Source of the DNA: UBA7960 sp964348755 | Lineage (GTDB): Bacteria; Bacteroidota; Bacteroidia; Bacteroidales; UBA7960 | DNA: 17,194 bases | Reading direction: 5' to 3' | Assembly: GCA_964348755.1 (NCBI GenBank) | Contig: CAYGDW010000063.1 | Location: 1-17,194, forward strand | Shown: one piece after another, positions 1 to 7,529 of the stretch | How positions within the stretch are numbered: position 1 is the stretch's first letter | Layout of the letters: every line of letters starts with the position of its first letter | The notes under the pieces: generated by a model | What the model saw: only the letters and a program-made list of their open reading frames with translations | Database searches by the model: none | What the model was told of the DNA's origin: nothing | Program-made: the position numbers and the translations under genes

Positions 1-181
1 AAAGGGTAGAAATTTATGCATGAGATTCCTCACTACGTTCGGAATGACAGTCAGTTAGCTTTTTATTAAGGGGGGTAGGTGGCGGCTTCGCCGCCACCTA
101 CCCCCAAATTGCCAAAATCATTGAAAACCCTGTCATTTCGAGCGGAGCGAGAAATCACGTAATCTTTGTCGGCCAGTAGTG
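1..181. mobile_element. MITE-like element, copy 1 (left end outside window)
   Basis: This non-coding stretch is repeated, in the same orientation, at 15009-15191. It is a nest of inverted repeats. An outer arm at 22-50 (GAGATTCCTCAC...GGAATGACAG) is imperfectly complementary to 130-158. A central perfect hairpin has 16-bp arms at 71-86 and 90-105 around a TTC loop. The right end, CTTTGTCGGCCAGTAGTG (164-181), matches the right terminal repeat of copy 2. No open reading frame for a transposase is present, so the element must be moved in trans if it is mobile. I recall similar GAGATTCCTCAC / TGTCATTTCG motifs scattered in Bacteroidota genomes, but could not check this. The left terminus, and hence the target duplication of this copy, lies outside the window. 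Confidence 0.75.
71..105. repeat. Perfect 16-bp GC-rich hairpin inside MITE copy 1
   Basis: Arms 71-86 (GGGGGTAGGTGGCGGC) and 90-105 are exact reverse complements around a 3-base loop. The structure would form a very stable cruciform or RNA hairpin. It has no adjacent T-run, so it is not a standard intrinsic terminator. The equivalent place in copy 2 (15078-15114) keeps the outer arms, but its centre is altered. Confidence 0.85.
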
Positions 182-266
182 AAACTTAATTTCTCAAAGA
201 GTTCCTGTTGCATGTTTAAATTTGTGAAGGAGTTATTTGTAACGGGGCACCTGTTTTTTTTCAAAC

Positions 267-298
267 CTTGCTAAATCGTTTTAGTTTTATTATTTTTG
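267..298 (+). promoter_or_regulatory. Promoter candidate of the lacI-GH92 operon
   Basis: TTG at 268-270 and TATTTTTG at 291-298 fit the Bacteroidota promoter pattern (-33 TTG, 17-23 nt, -7 TAnnTTTG), with 20 nt between them. Transcription would start near 303-306 and leave a leader of about 15 nt before the ATG at 320. The rest of 182-319 shows nothing else I can name. Confidence 0.6.
271..284. promoter_or_regulatory. LacI-type operator candidate between the promoter boxes
   Basis: CTAAATCGTTTTAG is a palindrome with a central CG. Only the two bases flanking that CG break the symmetry. LacI-family operators are typically palindromes centred on CG. This one sits exactly between the -33 and -7 boxes of the predicted promoter, so binding would block RNA polymerase. 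The natural reading is autorepression by the LacI-family protein encoded immediately downstream; this is inferred. Confidence 0.55.
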
Positions 299-319
299 CA
301 AATCTGAACATATGTCATA

Positions 320-1354
320 ATGGGAAAAAAAATATCAATTGACGACATTGCAAAAAGCCTGGGCGTATCTAAAACGCTGGTTTCGCTTGTACTTAACGAT
401 AAGGCCGACAAGCACGGCATAAGTCCCGAAACCCAGGAAAGGGTAAAAGTGCGCATCAGGGAGTTGAATTACAAGCCCGACGTGCTTGCGCGAGGTTTCC
501 GTATGGGCAAGTCTAACACCATAGGGGTATTGGTTTCGGATATTTCCAACAGGTTTTATTCGCGCATTGCCCGCAGTATTGAGGATCTTGCCTGGAGCCA
601 CGGTTACACAGTAATTATTTGCAGCACCGACGAAAACATTTCGAAAGAAAAGGAACAAATACGCTTGCTGCGCGACCGAAAGCTCGACGGGTTAATAATT
701 TCTACCTCGCAGGATAAGCCTGATTTTTTCGAAAAGCTTTTTGAAACCGGTTTGCCGCACGTACTCATTGACCGCACCTTCGAGGGTATGCGCTCGCCAA
801 GCGTTTCGGTCGATAATTTTGCCGGCGGACGCATGGCTGCCCGACACCTGCTGCACCAAGGGTATCGCAAAATTGCTGTTTTTGGAATTACTCCCGATCA
901 TATTTCTACTATCAACGACCGCATTACTGGTTTTGTTTCGGCCCTTGCCGAAGAAAGGGTAATCATTCCGCCTCAATGGCTTATTAAAATCCCTTTCGGT
1001 GAAACGGACAACACCATAAAGGAGAAACTGCAGCAGTTTTACCAGGCCGGAGCTATGCCCGAAGCAATATTTTCGCTCAACAACAACCTTACCTCTGCCT
1101 GCTTGCTTAACCTAAGAAAACTCTCCATCGATATTCCAAAACAAATTGCCATAATGGGTTTTGACGATGTTAGCTTTTTTAGCTTTAACAAACCTTCAAT
1201 TTCTGTAATTGCGCAGCCTATTGAGCGTATAAGCGAGGTGGCATTCGATTTACTTCTGAGGCAAATAGATGGCAACAAAATTGCCGAAGGCGAAGAGGCG
1301 GTAAAACTGCCCGTCGAAATTATTATTCGCGAATCATCAATAAAATCATTATAA
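320..1354 (+). CDS. LacI-family transcriptional regulator
   Basis: This 344-aa DNA-binding regulator has the standard LacI/GalR architecture and length. An N-terminal helix-turn-helix covers about residues 4-24 (ISIDDIAKSLGVSKTLVSLVLN). A hinge follows to about residue 60, then a periplasmic-binding-protein-like effector domain from TIGVLVSDISNRFYSRIA onward, ending with the ...LPVEIIIRESS tail typical of the family. It presumably senses a sugar released from mannose-containing glycans, because the next gene, 1 nt away, is a GH92 glycosidase. The two are likely translationally coupled. The ATG at 320 is the only sensible start, because the helix-turn-helix begins right after it. LacI regulators are a less common choice than HTCS or SusR regulators for glycan loci in this phylum. 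Family assignment is secure; the effector is inferred. Confidence 0.92.
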   Translation: MGKKISIDDIAKSLGVSKTLVSLVLNDKADKHGISPETQERVKVRIRELNYKPDVLARGFRMGKSNTIGVLVSDISNRFYSRIARSIEDLAWSHGYTVIICSTDENISKEKEQIRLLRDRKLDGLIISTSQDKPDFFEKLFETGLPHVLIDRTFEGMRSPSVSVDNFAGGRMAARHLLHQGYRKIAVFGITPDHISTINDRITGFVSALAEERVIIPPQWLIKIPFGETDNTIKEKLQQFYQAGAMPEAIFSLNNNLTSACLLNLRKLSIDIPKQIAIMGFDDVSFFSFNKPSISVIAQPIERISEVAFDLLLRQIDGNKIAEGEEAVKLPVEIIIRESSIKSL

Positions 1355-1355
1355 A

Positions 1356-4319
1356 ATGCTCAAAACAATTAAAAAAAAAGGAAAATGGTCGGCTCTTCTA
1401 TTGTTGGCTATTGCATCGACGCTGGTGGCTTTTGGCTGCAAGCCTAAAGAAAAACACCTTGAACCTGCCGCTTACGTCAACCCCTTTATTGGCACCGATG
1501 CCCACGGGCATACTTTTCCGGGTGCAACCCTGCCTTTTGGTATGGTGCAGCTTACACCCGCTACAAGGCTTGGCGGATGGGATGGGGCCTCCGGATACCA
1601 TTACAGCGATTCAATAATATTTGGCTTTGCTCATACCGCACTTAGCGGTACAGGTGTGGGCGATTACAGCGACATTTTGCTTATGCCGGTTATTGGCGAG
1701 CCACAATTTATCAATACTGACTATCTTTCGCCTTTTCGAAAAGAAAATGAACATGCCGAAGCCGGCTATTACAGCGTTTTTTTAGATAAGCCAGGCGTAT
1801 TGGCCGAAATGACGGCAACCACCCGCGTGGGATATCACCGTTATACTTTTCCCCAAGGAGCTGAAGCCACTATAATGATTGACCTGGAGCACCGCGACCG
1901 CGTAACCGACTCCTGGATAGAATTTGTAAGCGACACCGAGATTCGTGGATTGCGTCGCTCAACAAACTGGGCAAATGATATGGTATGGTACTTCCACATG
2001 GAGTTTTCAAAACCATTTGTGCGAAAAGGCATTGCACTTGACAATGAGTTGCAGGATGGCCTTACCCGTGGGCAAGGTCTCAATGTGAAAGCTTTTGTAG
2101 GATTTGATGTTACCGACAACCAGCCTGTTGAGGTAAAGGTGGCCATTTCGGCCGTTGATCCCGACGGGGCGTACAAAAACCTGAAAGCTGAGTTGCCAGG
2201 ATGGGGTTTCGACCAGGTTAGGCAAGAAGCTTTCAATACCTGGAACGATGTGCTTGGCCGAATTAGAGTGAAAGGAGGAACCAACGAACAGAAAACGGTA
2301 TTTTATTCCGCACTATACCATGCCTACCTACAGCCCAACACTTTTATGGATGTGGACCGTCGGTACAGGGGCATTGACAAAAAGATTGATACAGCAGATA
2401 AATTTACCAACTACACTGTATTTTCGCTCTGGGACACTTACCGCACCTGGCATCCTCTAATGACCATTTTGGAAACTGAACGCAGCACCGATTTTATCAG
2501 GGTAATGCTTAATATGTATGAAAAAGGCGGACTACTGCCGGTTTGGGAACTTGCAGCCAATGAAACCTTTACCATGATTGGCTACCATTCGGTTTCGGTT
2601 ATTGCCGATGCCTTTATGAAAAACCTGCGCGATTACGACAACGAAAAAGCGCTTGAAGCAATGATAAACAGTGCCATGCAGGATCATTTCGGCCTCGATT
2701 CGTATCGCAAATACGGCTACATTCCAGGCGACAGGTTTCACGAGTCCATTTCGAAAACCCTCGAATATGCTTACAACGATTGGTGCATTGCACAGGTAGC
2801 AAAAGCAATGGGTCGCGACGATGTGTATCGCTTGTTTATACAAAGGGCGCAGTTTTACAAAAACATTTTCGATCCAACTACTGGTTTCATGCGCCCAAAA
2901 CTAAACGGCAACTGGCTTACTCCTTTCGACCCAACAACCGTTGACTGGCACTTTACCGAAGCCAACTCCTGGCAATACAGCTTTTATGTACCACACGATG
3001 TTACTGGCTTTTATACATTGCACGGCGGTAAAGAAAATCTGGCAGCTAAGATTGACGAGCTGTTTACTACCAAAGACCCAATTACAGGCCGCGACATGAA
3101 AGACATAACCGGCCTCATTGGCCAGTATGCACATGGCAACGAACCCAGCCACCACATTGCTTATCTGTACAACTTTTTGAACCAGCCCTGGAAAACCCAG
3201 CAAAGGGTAAGGCAGATTATGGACCAACAATACTCGCACCTGCCCGATGGGCTTAGTGGCAACGAAGATTGTGGGCAAATGTCGGCCTGGCTTATAATGA
3301 GTGCAATGGGATTTTACCCGGTTGCGCCGGGTGCACCCCAATATGTAATCGGAACCCCCTGGTTTGAAGAAATGGAGATTACCCTCGAAAGCGGCAAGTT
3401 GTTTAAAATTACAGCCAACAAGGTCTCTAAAAAGAATTATTACATTCAGTCAGCCACACTCAACGGCAAAGATTATCCTTTCTCATGGCTCTCGCACAAT
3501 GACATTATGAACGGCGGGCACCTGCATTTCGAAATGGGCAGCCGACCCAACAAAAAGTGGGGAAGCCTCGATGAGCACGTACCGGTTACTCATATTATGG
3601 ATGAGCTGATAGTACCGGTTCCATTTATTGTTTCGGATGAGGCCCGAATTAGGCAAAACAAAGTTATTGAGATAGGCACTGTGCAGCCAGGGGTAGAGGT
3701 GTTTTATACACTCGATGGAACGATTCCTTCGCGGGAAGCGGCAAGGTATCAGGGACCAATAACAATAGACCGCACCTTAACCGTAAAGGCAATAGCCCTT
3801 GATCAGACGTTGGGATACAGCTTTGTGGTGCCGGCAAATTTTGTAAAACTGAATATTGAGCGTTCGGTTGCAATAAACAGCCAGTGGCACCCCAATTACC
3901 ACGGTGGTGGGGCCGAGGCTCTTATTGACGGCCTTCGCGGAAGCCTAAACTGGAGGCTTGGAGGCTGGCAGGGTTACCAGGGAACCGACTTCGAAGCAGT
4001 GGTTGACCTGGGCAGCGTGCAGCAAATAAACCGCGTAGCTGCCGGCTTTGTGCAGGAAATCCGCTCATGGATATGGATGCCGGTCGATGTGAGTTTCTAT
4101 GTAAGCACCGACGGCAAAAACTTTTCCAGGGTGGCCTTTATTAAAAATAAGGTGCCAATTGACGATTATGCCGTTTATCAGAAAGACCTGGGAGTCAATG
4201 TAAATACAAACGCCAGATATGTAAAGGTTAAAGCCACTAAGTTTGGAACAATTCCTCATTGGCATTTGGGTGCCGGTGGCGATGCCTATATCTTTATCGA
4301 TGAAATAATTGTTGAATAA
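1356..4319 (+). CDS. GH92 family alpha-mannosidase, lipoprotein, with C-terminal chitobiase-like and F5/8 type C domains
   Basis: This 987-aa predicted exo-acting, calcium-dependent alpha-mannosidase would trim alpha-mannosides from N-glycans or mannans. Residues 1-27 form a signal peptide ending in a slightly atypical lipobox, AFGC, with lipidated Cys28, so the enzyme is membrane-anchored in the periplasm or at the surface. GH92 signatures are VNPFIGTDAHGHTFPGATLP near the N-terminus, SGTGVGDYSD, HGNEPSHH at 593-600, and GLSGNEDCGQMSAW around 633-643. The last two are acidic conserved regions of the family that line the active site. After the catalytic module comes a chitobiase/Fn3-associated segment (YTLDGTIPS at about 784-792). 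A discoidin-like F5/8 type C domain follows (about 842-987; SQWHP, ALIDG, VVDLGSVQQINRV, FYVSTDGKNF) and probably binds carbohydrate. The gene is cotranscribed with the upstream LacI-type regulator and ends just before a strong terminator. There is no SusC/SusD pair in the window, so this is not a complete polysaccharide utilisation locus here. Confidence 0.93.
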   Translation: MLKTIKKKGKWSALLLLAIASTLVAFGCKPKEKHLEPAAYVNPFIGTDAHGHTFPGATLPFGMVQLTPATRLGGWDGASGYHYSDSIIFGFAHTALSGTGVGDYSDILLMPVIGEPQFINTDYLSPFRKENEHAEAGYYSVFLDKPGVLAEMTATTRVGYHRYTFPQGAEATIMIDLEHRDRVTDSWIEFVSDTEIRGLRRSTNWANDMVWYFHMEFSKPFVRKGIALDNELQDGLTRGQGLNVKAFVGFDVTDNQPVEVKVAISAVDPDGAYKNLKAELPGWGFDQVRQEAFNTWNDVLGRIRVKGGTNEQKTVFYSALYHAYLQPNTFMDVDRRYRGIDKKIDTADKFTNYTVFSLWDTYRTWHPLMTILETERSTDFIRVMLNMYEKGGLLPVWELAANETFTMIGYHSVSVIADAFMKNLRDYDNEKALEAMINSAMQDHFGLDSYRKYGYIPGDRFHESISKTLEYAYNDWCIAQVAKAMGRDDVYRLFIQRAQFYKNIFDPTTGFMRPKLNGNWLTPFDPTTVDWHFTEANSWQYSFYVPHDVTGFYTLHGGKENLAAKIDELFTTKDPITGRDMKDITGLIGQYAHGNEPSHHIAYLYNFLNQPWKTQQRVRQIMDQQYSHLPDGLSGNEDCGQMSAWLIMSAMGFYPVAPGAPQYVIGTPWFEEMEITLESGKLFKITANKVSKKNYYIQSATLNGKDYPFSWLSHNDIMNGGHLHFEMGSRPNKKWGSLDEHVPVTHIMDELIVPVPFIVSDEARIRQNKVIEIGTVQPGVEVFYTLDGTIPSREAARYQGPITIDRTLTVKAIALDQTLGYSFVVPANFVKLNIERSVAINSQWHPNYHGGGAEALIDGLRGSLNWRLGGWQGYQGTDFEAVVDLGSVQQINRVAAGFVQEIRSWIWMPVDVSFYVSTDGKNFSRVAFIKNKVPIDDYAVYQKDLGVNVNTNARYVKVKATKFGTIPHWHLGAGGDAYIFIDEIIVE

Positions 4320-4351
4320 ACCCTGATCAAAAATCAAGGACCCTCACAGGG

Positions 4352-4384
4352 AGGCTGATCTGCAAATGGTCAGCCTTTTTTTTT
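4352..4384 (+). terminator. Rho-independent terminator of the lacI-GH92 operon
   Basis: Arms AGGCTGATC (4352-4360) and GGTCAGCCT (4368-4376) form a 9-bp stem with one G-U pair and a 7-nt loop, followed by an unbroken T-run to 4384. It lies 33 nt past the GH92 stop codon. There is no T-run on the opposite strand, so it serves the plus strand; the convergent response-regulator gene ends 5 nt away. Confidence 0.85.
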
Positions 4385-4388
4385 AAGA

Positions 4389-5099
4389 TCAATGGCGGTA
4401 ATGCACCACAAAATGATATCCGAGGCCCTTTTTTGTAACTATTTCAATGCTTTTATCCTCAGAGAAATAATCCCTTAGCTTAGAAATATACACGTCGAGG
4501 TTTCTGGAATTGTAAAATGAATCGTCGCCCCATAGTGAAAGTAAAATGTCTTTTCGAAGTGCCGGCTTGCTCAAATCGGCTGTAAGCATTTGAAGCAGAA
4601 GCGTTTCGCGTTGCGATAATTTTTTTATTGAATCATTATGGTGCAATTCGAGCAATTCAGGGAAAAAAAAGTACTTGCCCAGGTTAAGTTTTCGCGGAGT
4701 GTTTAAGGCATTCCCTGTTTTTGCTCCTGAAGTTATATTCAACAGGTTATGAATCCTCGCGATAAGCTCTTCCATACTGAATGGCTTGCGCAAATAGTCG
4801 TTTCCGCCTGAGGCGAAGCCCTGCAAAAGGTCTTCGGTATGAACTTTAGCTGTAAGAAAAATAATGGGCATGCCCGGGTCTTTTGCCTTTATTTCGGCAG
4901 CAAGGGTAAATCCGTCTTTGAGGGGGAGCATAACATCGAGCACACAGATGTGGGGTTTGGATTCAATAAAGGCTTTAACGCCAGCAGCCCCATCGGTTAC
5001 CAGGCTTACGGTAAACTCCCTGCTCTCGAGGCTCTCCTGCACTATGCGGGCAAGGAAAGGTTCATCCTCTACATACAATACCTTAATCTTTTCAGCCAT
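4389..5099 (-). CDS. OmpR/PhoB-type response regulator (RprY-like)
   Basis: This 236-aa two-component response regulator has an N-terminal receiver domain (1 to about 120) with the acidic pair E11/D12, phosphoacceptor D55 in CVLDVMLP, T83 in FLTAK and K105 in LRKPF, all as expected for an active receiver. The C-terminal winged-helix DNA-binding domain (about 140-236) has the signature LSQRETLLLQML...NLDVYISKLRDYF...IVTKKGLGYHF. Its start lies 8 nt after the stop of the histidine kinase gene, so the two form an operon in kinase-regulator order. The pairing and sequence resemble RprX/RprY of Bacteroides. Target genes are unknown; the divergently transcribed GLPGLI/barrel pair is a candidate by position only. 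Confidence 0.93.
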   Translation of the reverse strand: MAEKIKVLYVEDEPFLARIVQESLESREFTVSLVTDGAAGVKAFIESKPHICVLDVMLPLKDGFTLAAEIKAKDPGMPIIFLTAKVHTEDLLQGFASGGNDYLRKPFSMEELIARIHNLLNITSGAKTGNALNTPRKLNLGKYFFFPELLELHHNDSIKKLSQRETLLLQMLTADLSKPALRKDILLSLWGDDSFYNSRNLDVYISKLRDYFSEDKSIEIVTKKGLGYHFVVHYRH

Positions 5100-5107
5100 A
5101 ACGGATA

Positions 5108-6589
5108 TCAGGTATTTTTTGGAAGTTTAACTTCAAATGCAGCGCCGTGGCCGGGTTTGCTTTCAAGGGTAATTTTTCCGCCATGGCTCCTTACCACCCC
5201 GGCCACGTAATTCAATCCGAGGCCATAACCTTTTACCGTATGCACATTGCCCGACGGAACCCGGTAAAACTTGTCGAAGATTTTTCCATGGTGTTCTTCT
5301 GCTATACCAGGTCCATAGTCGGCAACTACCATCACTATGTAACCAGGATGCTCTGTCAGCAAAATTTTAATTTCAGGACCATTGCCGGCATATTTAAATG
5401 CATTGTCAACAAGGTTGTAAACCATTTGGGTAAGATGTTCTTCATTTCCTAGGATGCTTGCCCTGCCTGACTGCTCAAAGACCAGCCTGATATTCTTTTT
5501 TTCGGCAAGCAAATTAAAGCTGTCAGTAACCTTTTTAACAATTTCGCTAAGATCTATTGCGGCTTTGTTGTTTTTTATTTCGGTTTCATAATCAAAGACC
5601 GAGGTTTTCAATATTTTGTCGGTCATCATGCTAAGGCGCCCGAGTTCGTGGCGGGCCATGTCAATGTATTCATTTGCCTTTATAGGGTCTTTGAGCACGT
5701 CAAAATTTTTCATGGCTTCCAGGGCCACGCCCACGGTCGCCACCGGGGTTTTCAGCTCGTGGGTCATGTTGCCTATAAAATCGTTCTTCTGCTCAATTAG
5801 CCGCTGTTGTGCGCGCAGGTTTCTGGAAACTACAATAAAAGACAGTAGTATTAGCCCAGTAATTATTATTGAGAAGGCTATTTGAGGTATTATTTCTATA
5901 AACAGGAAGTTTTTTACCCCGCTAAATTTTGCTGCAAAAACCCGGTTAATGCCAAGCGGCACAAAGCCTGTCATAAAAGGAAGGCTGTCGATTCGGCCAA
6001 GTGCCGGCCTCGACCAGCCGTGCTGAAACCAATCGATTTCCTTTTCAACAATGCTCAGTTGAAGGTTTTGGTATTGTTCGGGCAGGGCTTTGAGGTAAAT
6101 GTGTTTTAGGCTGTCGGGGTTGAAGCCATCGGAAAACATACTGAAAAAGTAGCGGAGGTTGCCTTGGGCCTGCCTGGTGTCAAGGCCAGGGGCGTTTGGC
6201 AGGCTGTCGTTTATCTGGCCAGAAACCCGAAACCTGATCTGCCGGGTGCCTTTTTTTGCAGTATCGCTTACCTGATGGTGTATTTCCATGGTTTTTAATT
6301 GCGAGCTGGCAGCCTTGCTGACACTGTCGCCTATATTTGCAGGAAACCTAAACATTGGAAATTGTATGCCGTTTAGGCTGTCGTACCCAGGCATTAGCTT
6401 TATTTGACTAAAAAAAACTGAATCGGCCAAATGCTGAACGGTAGTGCGAAACAATAAATTTGTTTCGCGCCTGAACGAATCGGCAGCTGCCCTATATTCG
6501 GCGCGAAGCCACAACACCTGAAGCACTGCTAAAAGCACCAGGCTCAGGGTCATGAGCAAAACCAGGGGTTTTACTTTTTTCTTAAACAT
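5108..6589 (-). CDS. Membrane sensor histidine kinase (RprX-like)
   Basis: This 493-aa inner-membrane sensor kinase is the partner of the response regulator that follows. Membrane segment 1 is at about residues 8-28, a roughly 200-residue periplasmic sensor region without a recognised fold follows, and membrane segment 2 is at about 228-254. The dimerisation/phosphoacceptor domain carries H277 in FIGNMTHELKTP. The ATPase domain has an N-box (YNLVDNAFKYA, 391-401), G1 box DYGPGI (424-429), F-box FDKFYR (438-443) and G2 box GYGLGL (454-459). All catalytic boxes are intact. Cytoplasmic HAMP or PAS domains are absent: the second membrane helix runs directly into the phosphoacceptor helix. The ligand cannot be told from sequence. 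Confidence 0.93.
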   Translation of the reverse strand: MFKKKVKPLVLLMTLSLVLLAVLQVLWLRAEYRAAADSFRRETNLLFRTTVQHLADSVFFSQIKLMPGYDSLNGIQFPMFRFPANIGDSVSKAASSQLKTMEIHHQVSDTAKKGTRQIRFRVSGQINDSLPNAPGLDTRQAQGNLRYFFSMFSDGFNPDSLKHIYLKALPEQYQNLQLSIVEKEIDWFQHGWSRPALGRIDSLPFMTGFVPLGINRVFAAKFSGVKNFLFIEIIPQIAFSIIITGLILLSFIVVSRNLRAQQRLIEQKNDFIGNMTHELKTPVATVGVALEAMKNFDVLKDPIKANEYIDMARHELGRLSMMTDKILKTSVFDYETEIKNNKAAIDLSEIVKKVTDSFNLLAEKKNIRLVFEQSGRASILGNEEHLTQMVYNLVDNAFKYAGNGPEIKILLTEHPGYIVMVVADYGPGIAEEHHGKIFDKFYRVPSGNVHTVKGYGLGLNYVAGVVRSHGGKITLESKPGHGAAFEVKLPKNT

Positions 6590-6593
6590 GGTT

Positions 6594-6626
6594 CAAAATT
6601 AAGCGATTATATCTTTGCGAACACAA
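6594..6626 (-). promoter_or_regulatory. Promoter candidate of the kinase-regulator operon
   Basis: Read on the minus strand, TTG (6626-6624), 22 nt, then TAATTTTG (6601-6594) fit the Bacteroidota consensus. The -7 box is only 4 nt upstream of the ATG at 6589, so transcription would start at or next to the start codon, giving a leaderless or nearly leaderless mRNA. Confidence 0.35.
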
Positions 6627-6668
6627 GCTTTAACCTTTTATTAACCTTATTTATGGTTGCATTAACAT

Positions 6669-6696
6669 TTTGTTTGCTATGCTGTTATTAGCTTTG
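6669..6696 (+). promoter_or_regulatory. Promoter candidate of the GLPGLI-barrel pair
   Basis: TAGCTTTG (6689-6696) is a perfect TAnnTTTG box. The nearest TTTG (6669-6672) lies 16 nt upstream, one short of the usual range. The predicted leader would be about 50 nt. A second perfect box, TATCTTTG at 6610-6617, has no matching upstream box. Confidence 0.45.
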
Positions 6697-6753
6697 CAAT
6701 GAAAAATAATCTTTTTCCCCCGAAAGGGAAACACATAAACTGCAATATACACT

Positions 6754-7500
6754 ATGAAGACCACTCAACTATTTTTTTTGTTTTTGATGTTATTGCTTTC
6801 TGCAAGCCTTCAGGGGCAGATTGTGCAAGGTGTTATCACTTACGAAATGCGCATGGATATGCATCGCAACCTTCCGGCCGACAGGCCTGAGTTGCGTACC
6901 ATGATACCCCAGCATCGTACCGAGAACTTCGAATTGTTTTTTACGCCCACCGAAAGTTTTTATAAAATAAAGGAAGACCCCAACCAGGTGGCAGCCGGGG
7001 GTGGGGGCGGGCCTGTACGCGTTATGATGCGTATGCCCCGTTCAGAAACATATACTGATCGCCTAACAAACGAGAGGCTGGTTTTTCTGGATTTTATGGG
7101 GCGCAATTTACTTATTGTCGATACCATTGCGGTTCAACCGTGGCGCATTGGCAATGAGCAGATGGAGATTGCCGGATATATGTGCATGATGGCCTGGCAA
7201 ACCGATACGGTTACCAACCAGGAAATTACCGTGTGGTTTGCTCCGGGTCTGCCTCCATTTTTAGGCCCCGACCGCTTCAGTACCCTTCCAGGTACGGTGC
7301 TGGCTGTTGATATTAACAATGGCGAGCGAGTATGGGTGGCACGTAAGATAGAAACCCGCGAAATTCGTTCTGGAGAATTGCGAAAACCAACCCGGGGAGA
7401 CCGCCTTACACGGGCCGAATTCAACAAGCTGGTTGAAGAACAAATGCAGCGCATGAACCCAGGAGGTGGCGGCGCTGCTGCAATCATGAGGTTTTTCTGA
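6754..7500 (+). CDS. GLPGLI family secreted protein
   Basis: This 248-aa protein has a signal peptide (MKTTQLFFLFLMLLLSASLQG, cleavage near residue 20-21) and is therefore periplasmic or surface-exposed. The region WFAPGLPPFLGPDRFSTLPGTVLAVDINNGERV is the diagnostic segment of the GLPGLI family, in which a GLPG(L/T) motif follows a GP.RF sequence. Here the motif reads TLPGTV. The molecular role of the family is unknown; members are typically encoded next to outer-membrane barrels of the kind that follows 29 nt downstream. The protein is unusually rich in methionine clusters (MRMDMH, VMMRMPR, YMCMMAW, MQRMNP) and has glycine runs (AAGGGGGP and a C-terminal NPGGGGAAA). It could interact with or assist the adjacent barrel, but this rests on gene order only. 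Confidence 0.85.
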   Translation: MKTTQLFFLFLMLLLSASLQGQIVQGVITYEMRMDMHRNLPADRPELRTMIPQHRTENFELFFTPTESFYKIKEDPNQVAAGGGGGPVRVMMRMPRSETYTDRLTNERLVFLDFMGRNLLIVDTIAVQPWRIGNEQMEIAGYMCMMAWQTDTVTNQEITVWFAPGLPPFLGPDRFSTLPGTVLAVDINNGERVWVARKIETREIRSGELRKPTRGDRLTRAEFNKLVEEQMQRMNPGGGGAAAIMRFF

Positions 7501-7529
7501 TCTACTGTCAAAATATAAATTTACTATCA

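Noticed and set aside
1356..4319. Polysaccharide utilisation locus.
   Set aside because: No SusC/SusD pair or additional glycosidase is present in the window; the barrel at 7530 lacks a SusD partner and is associated with a GLPGLI gene.
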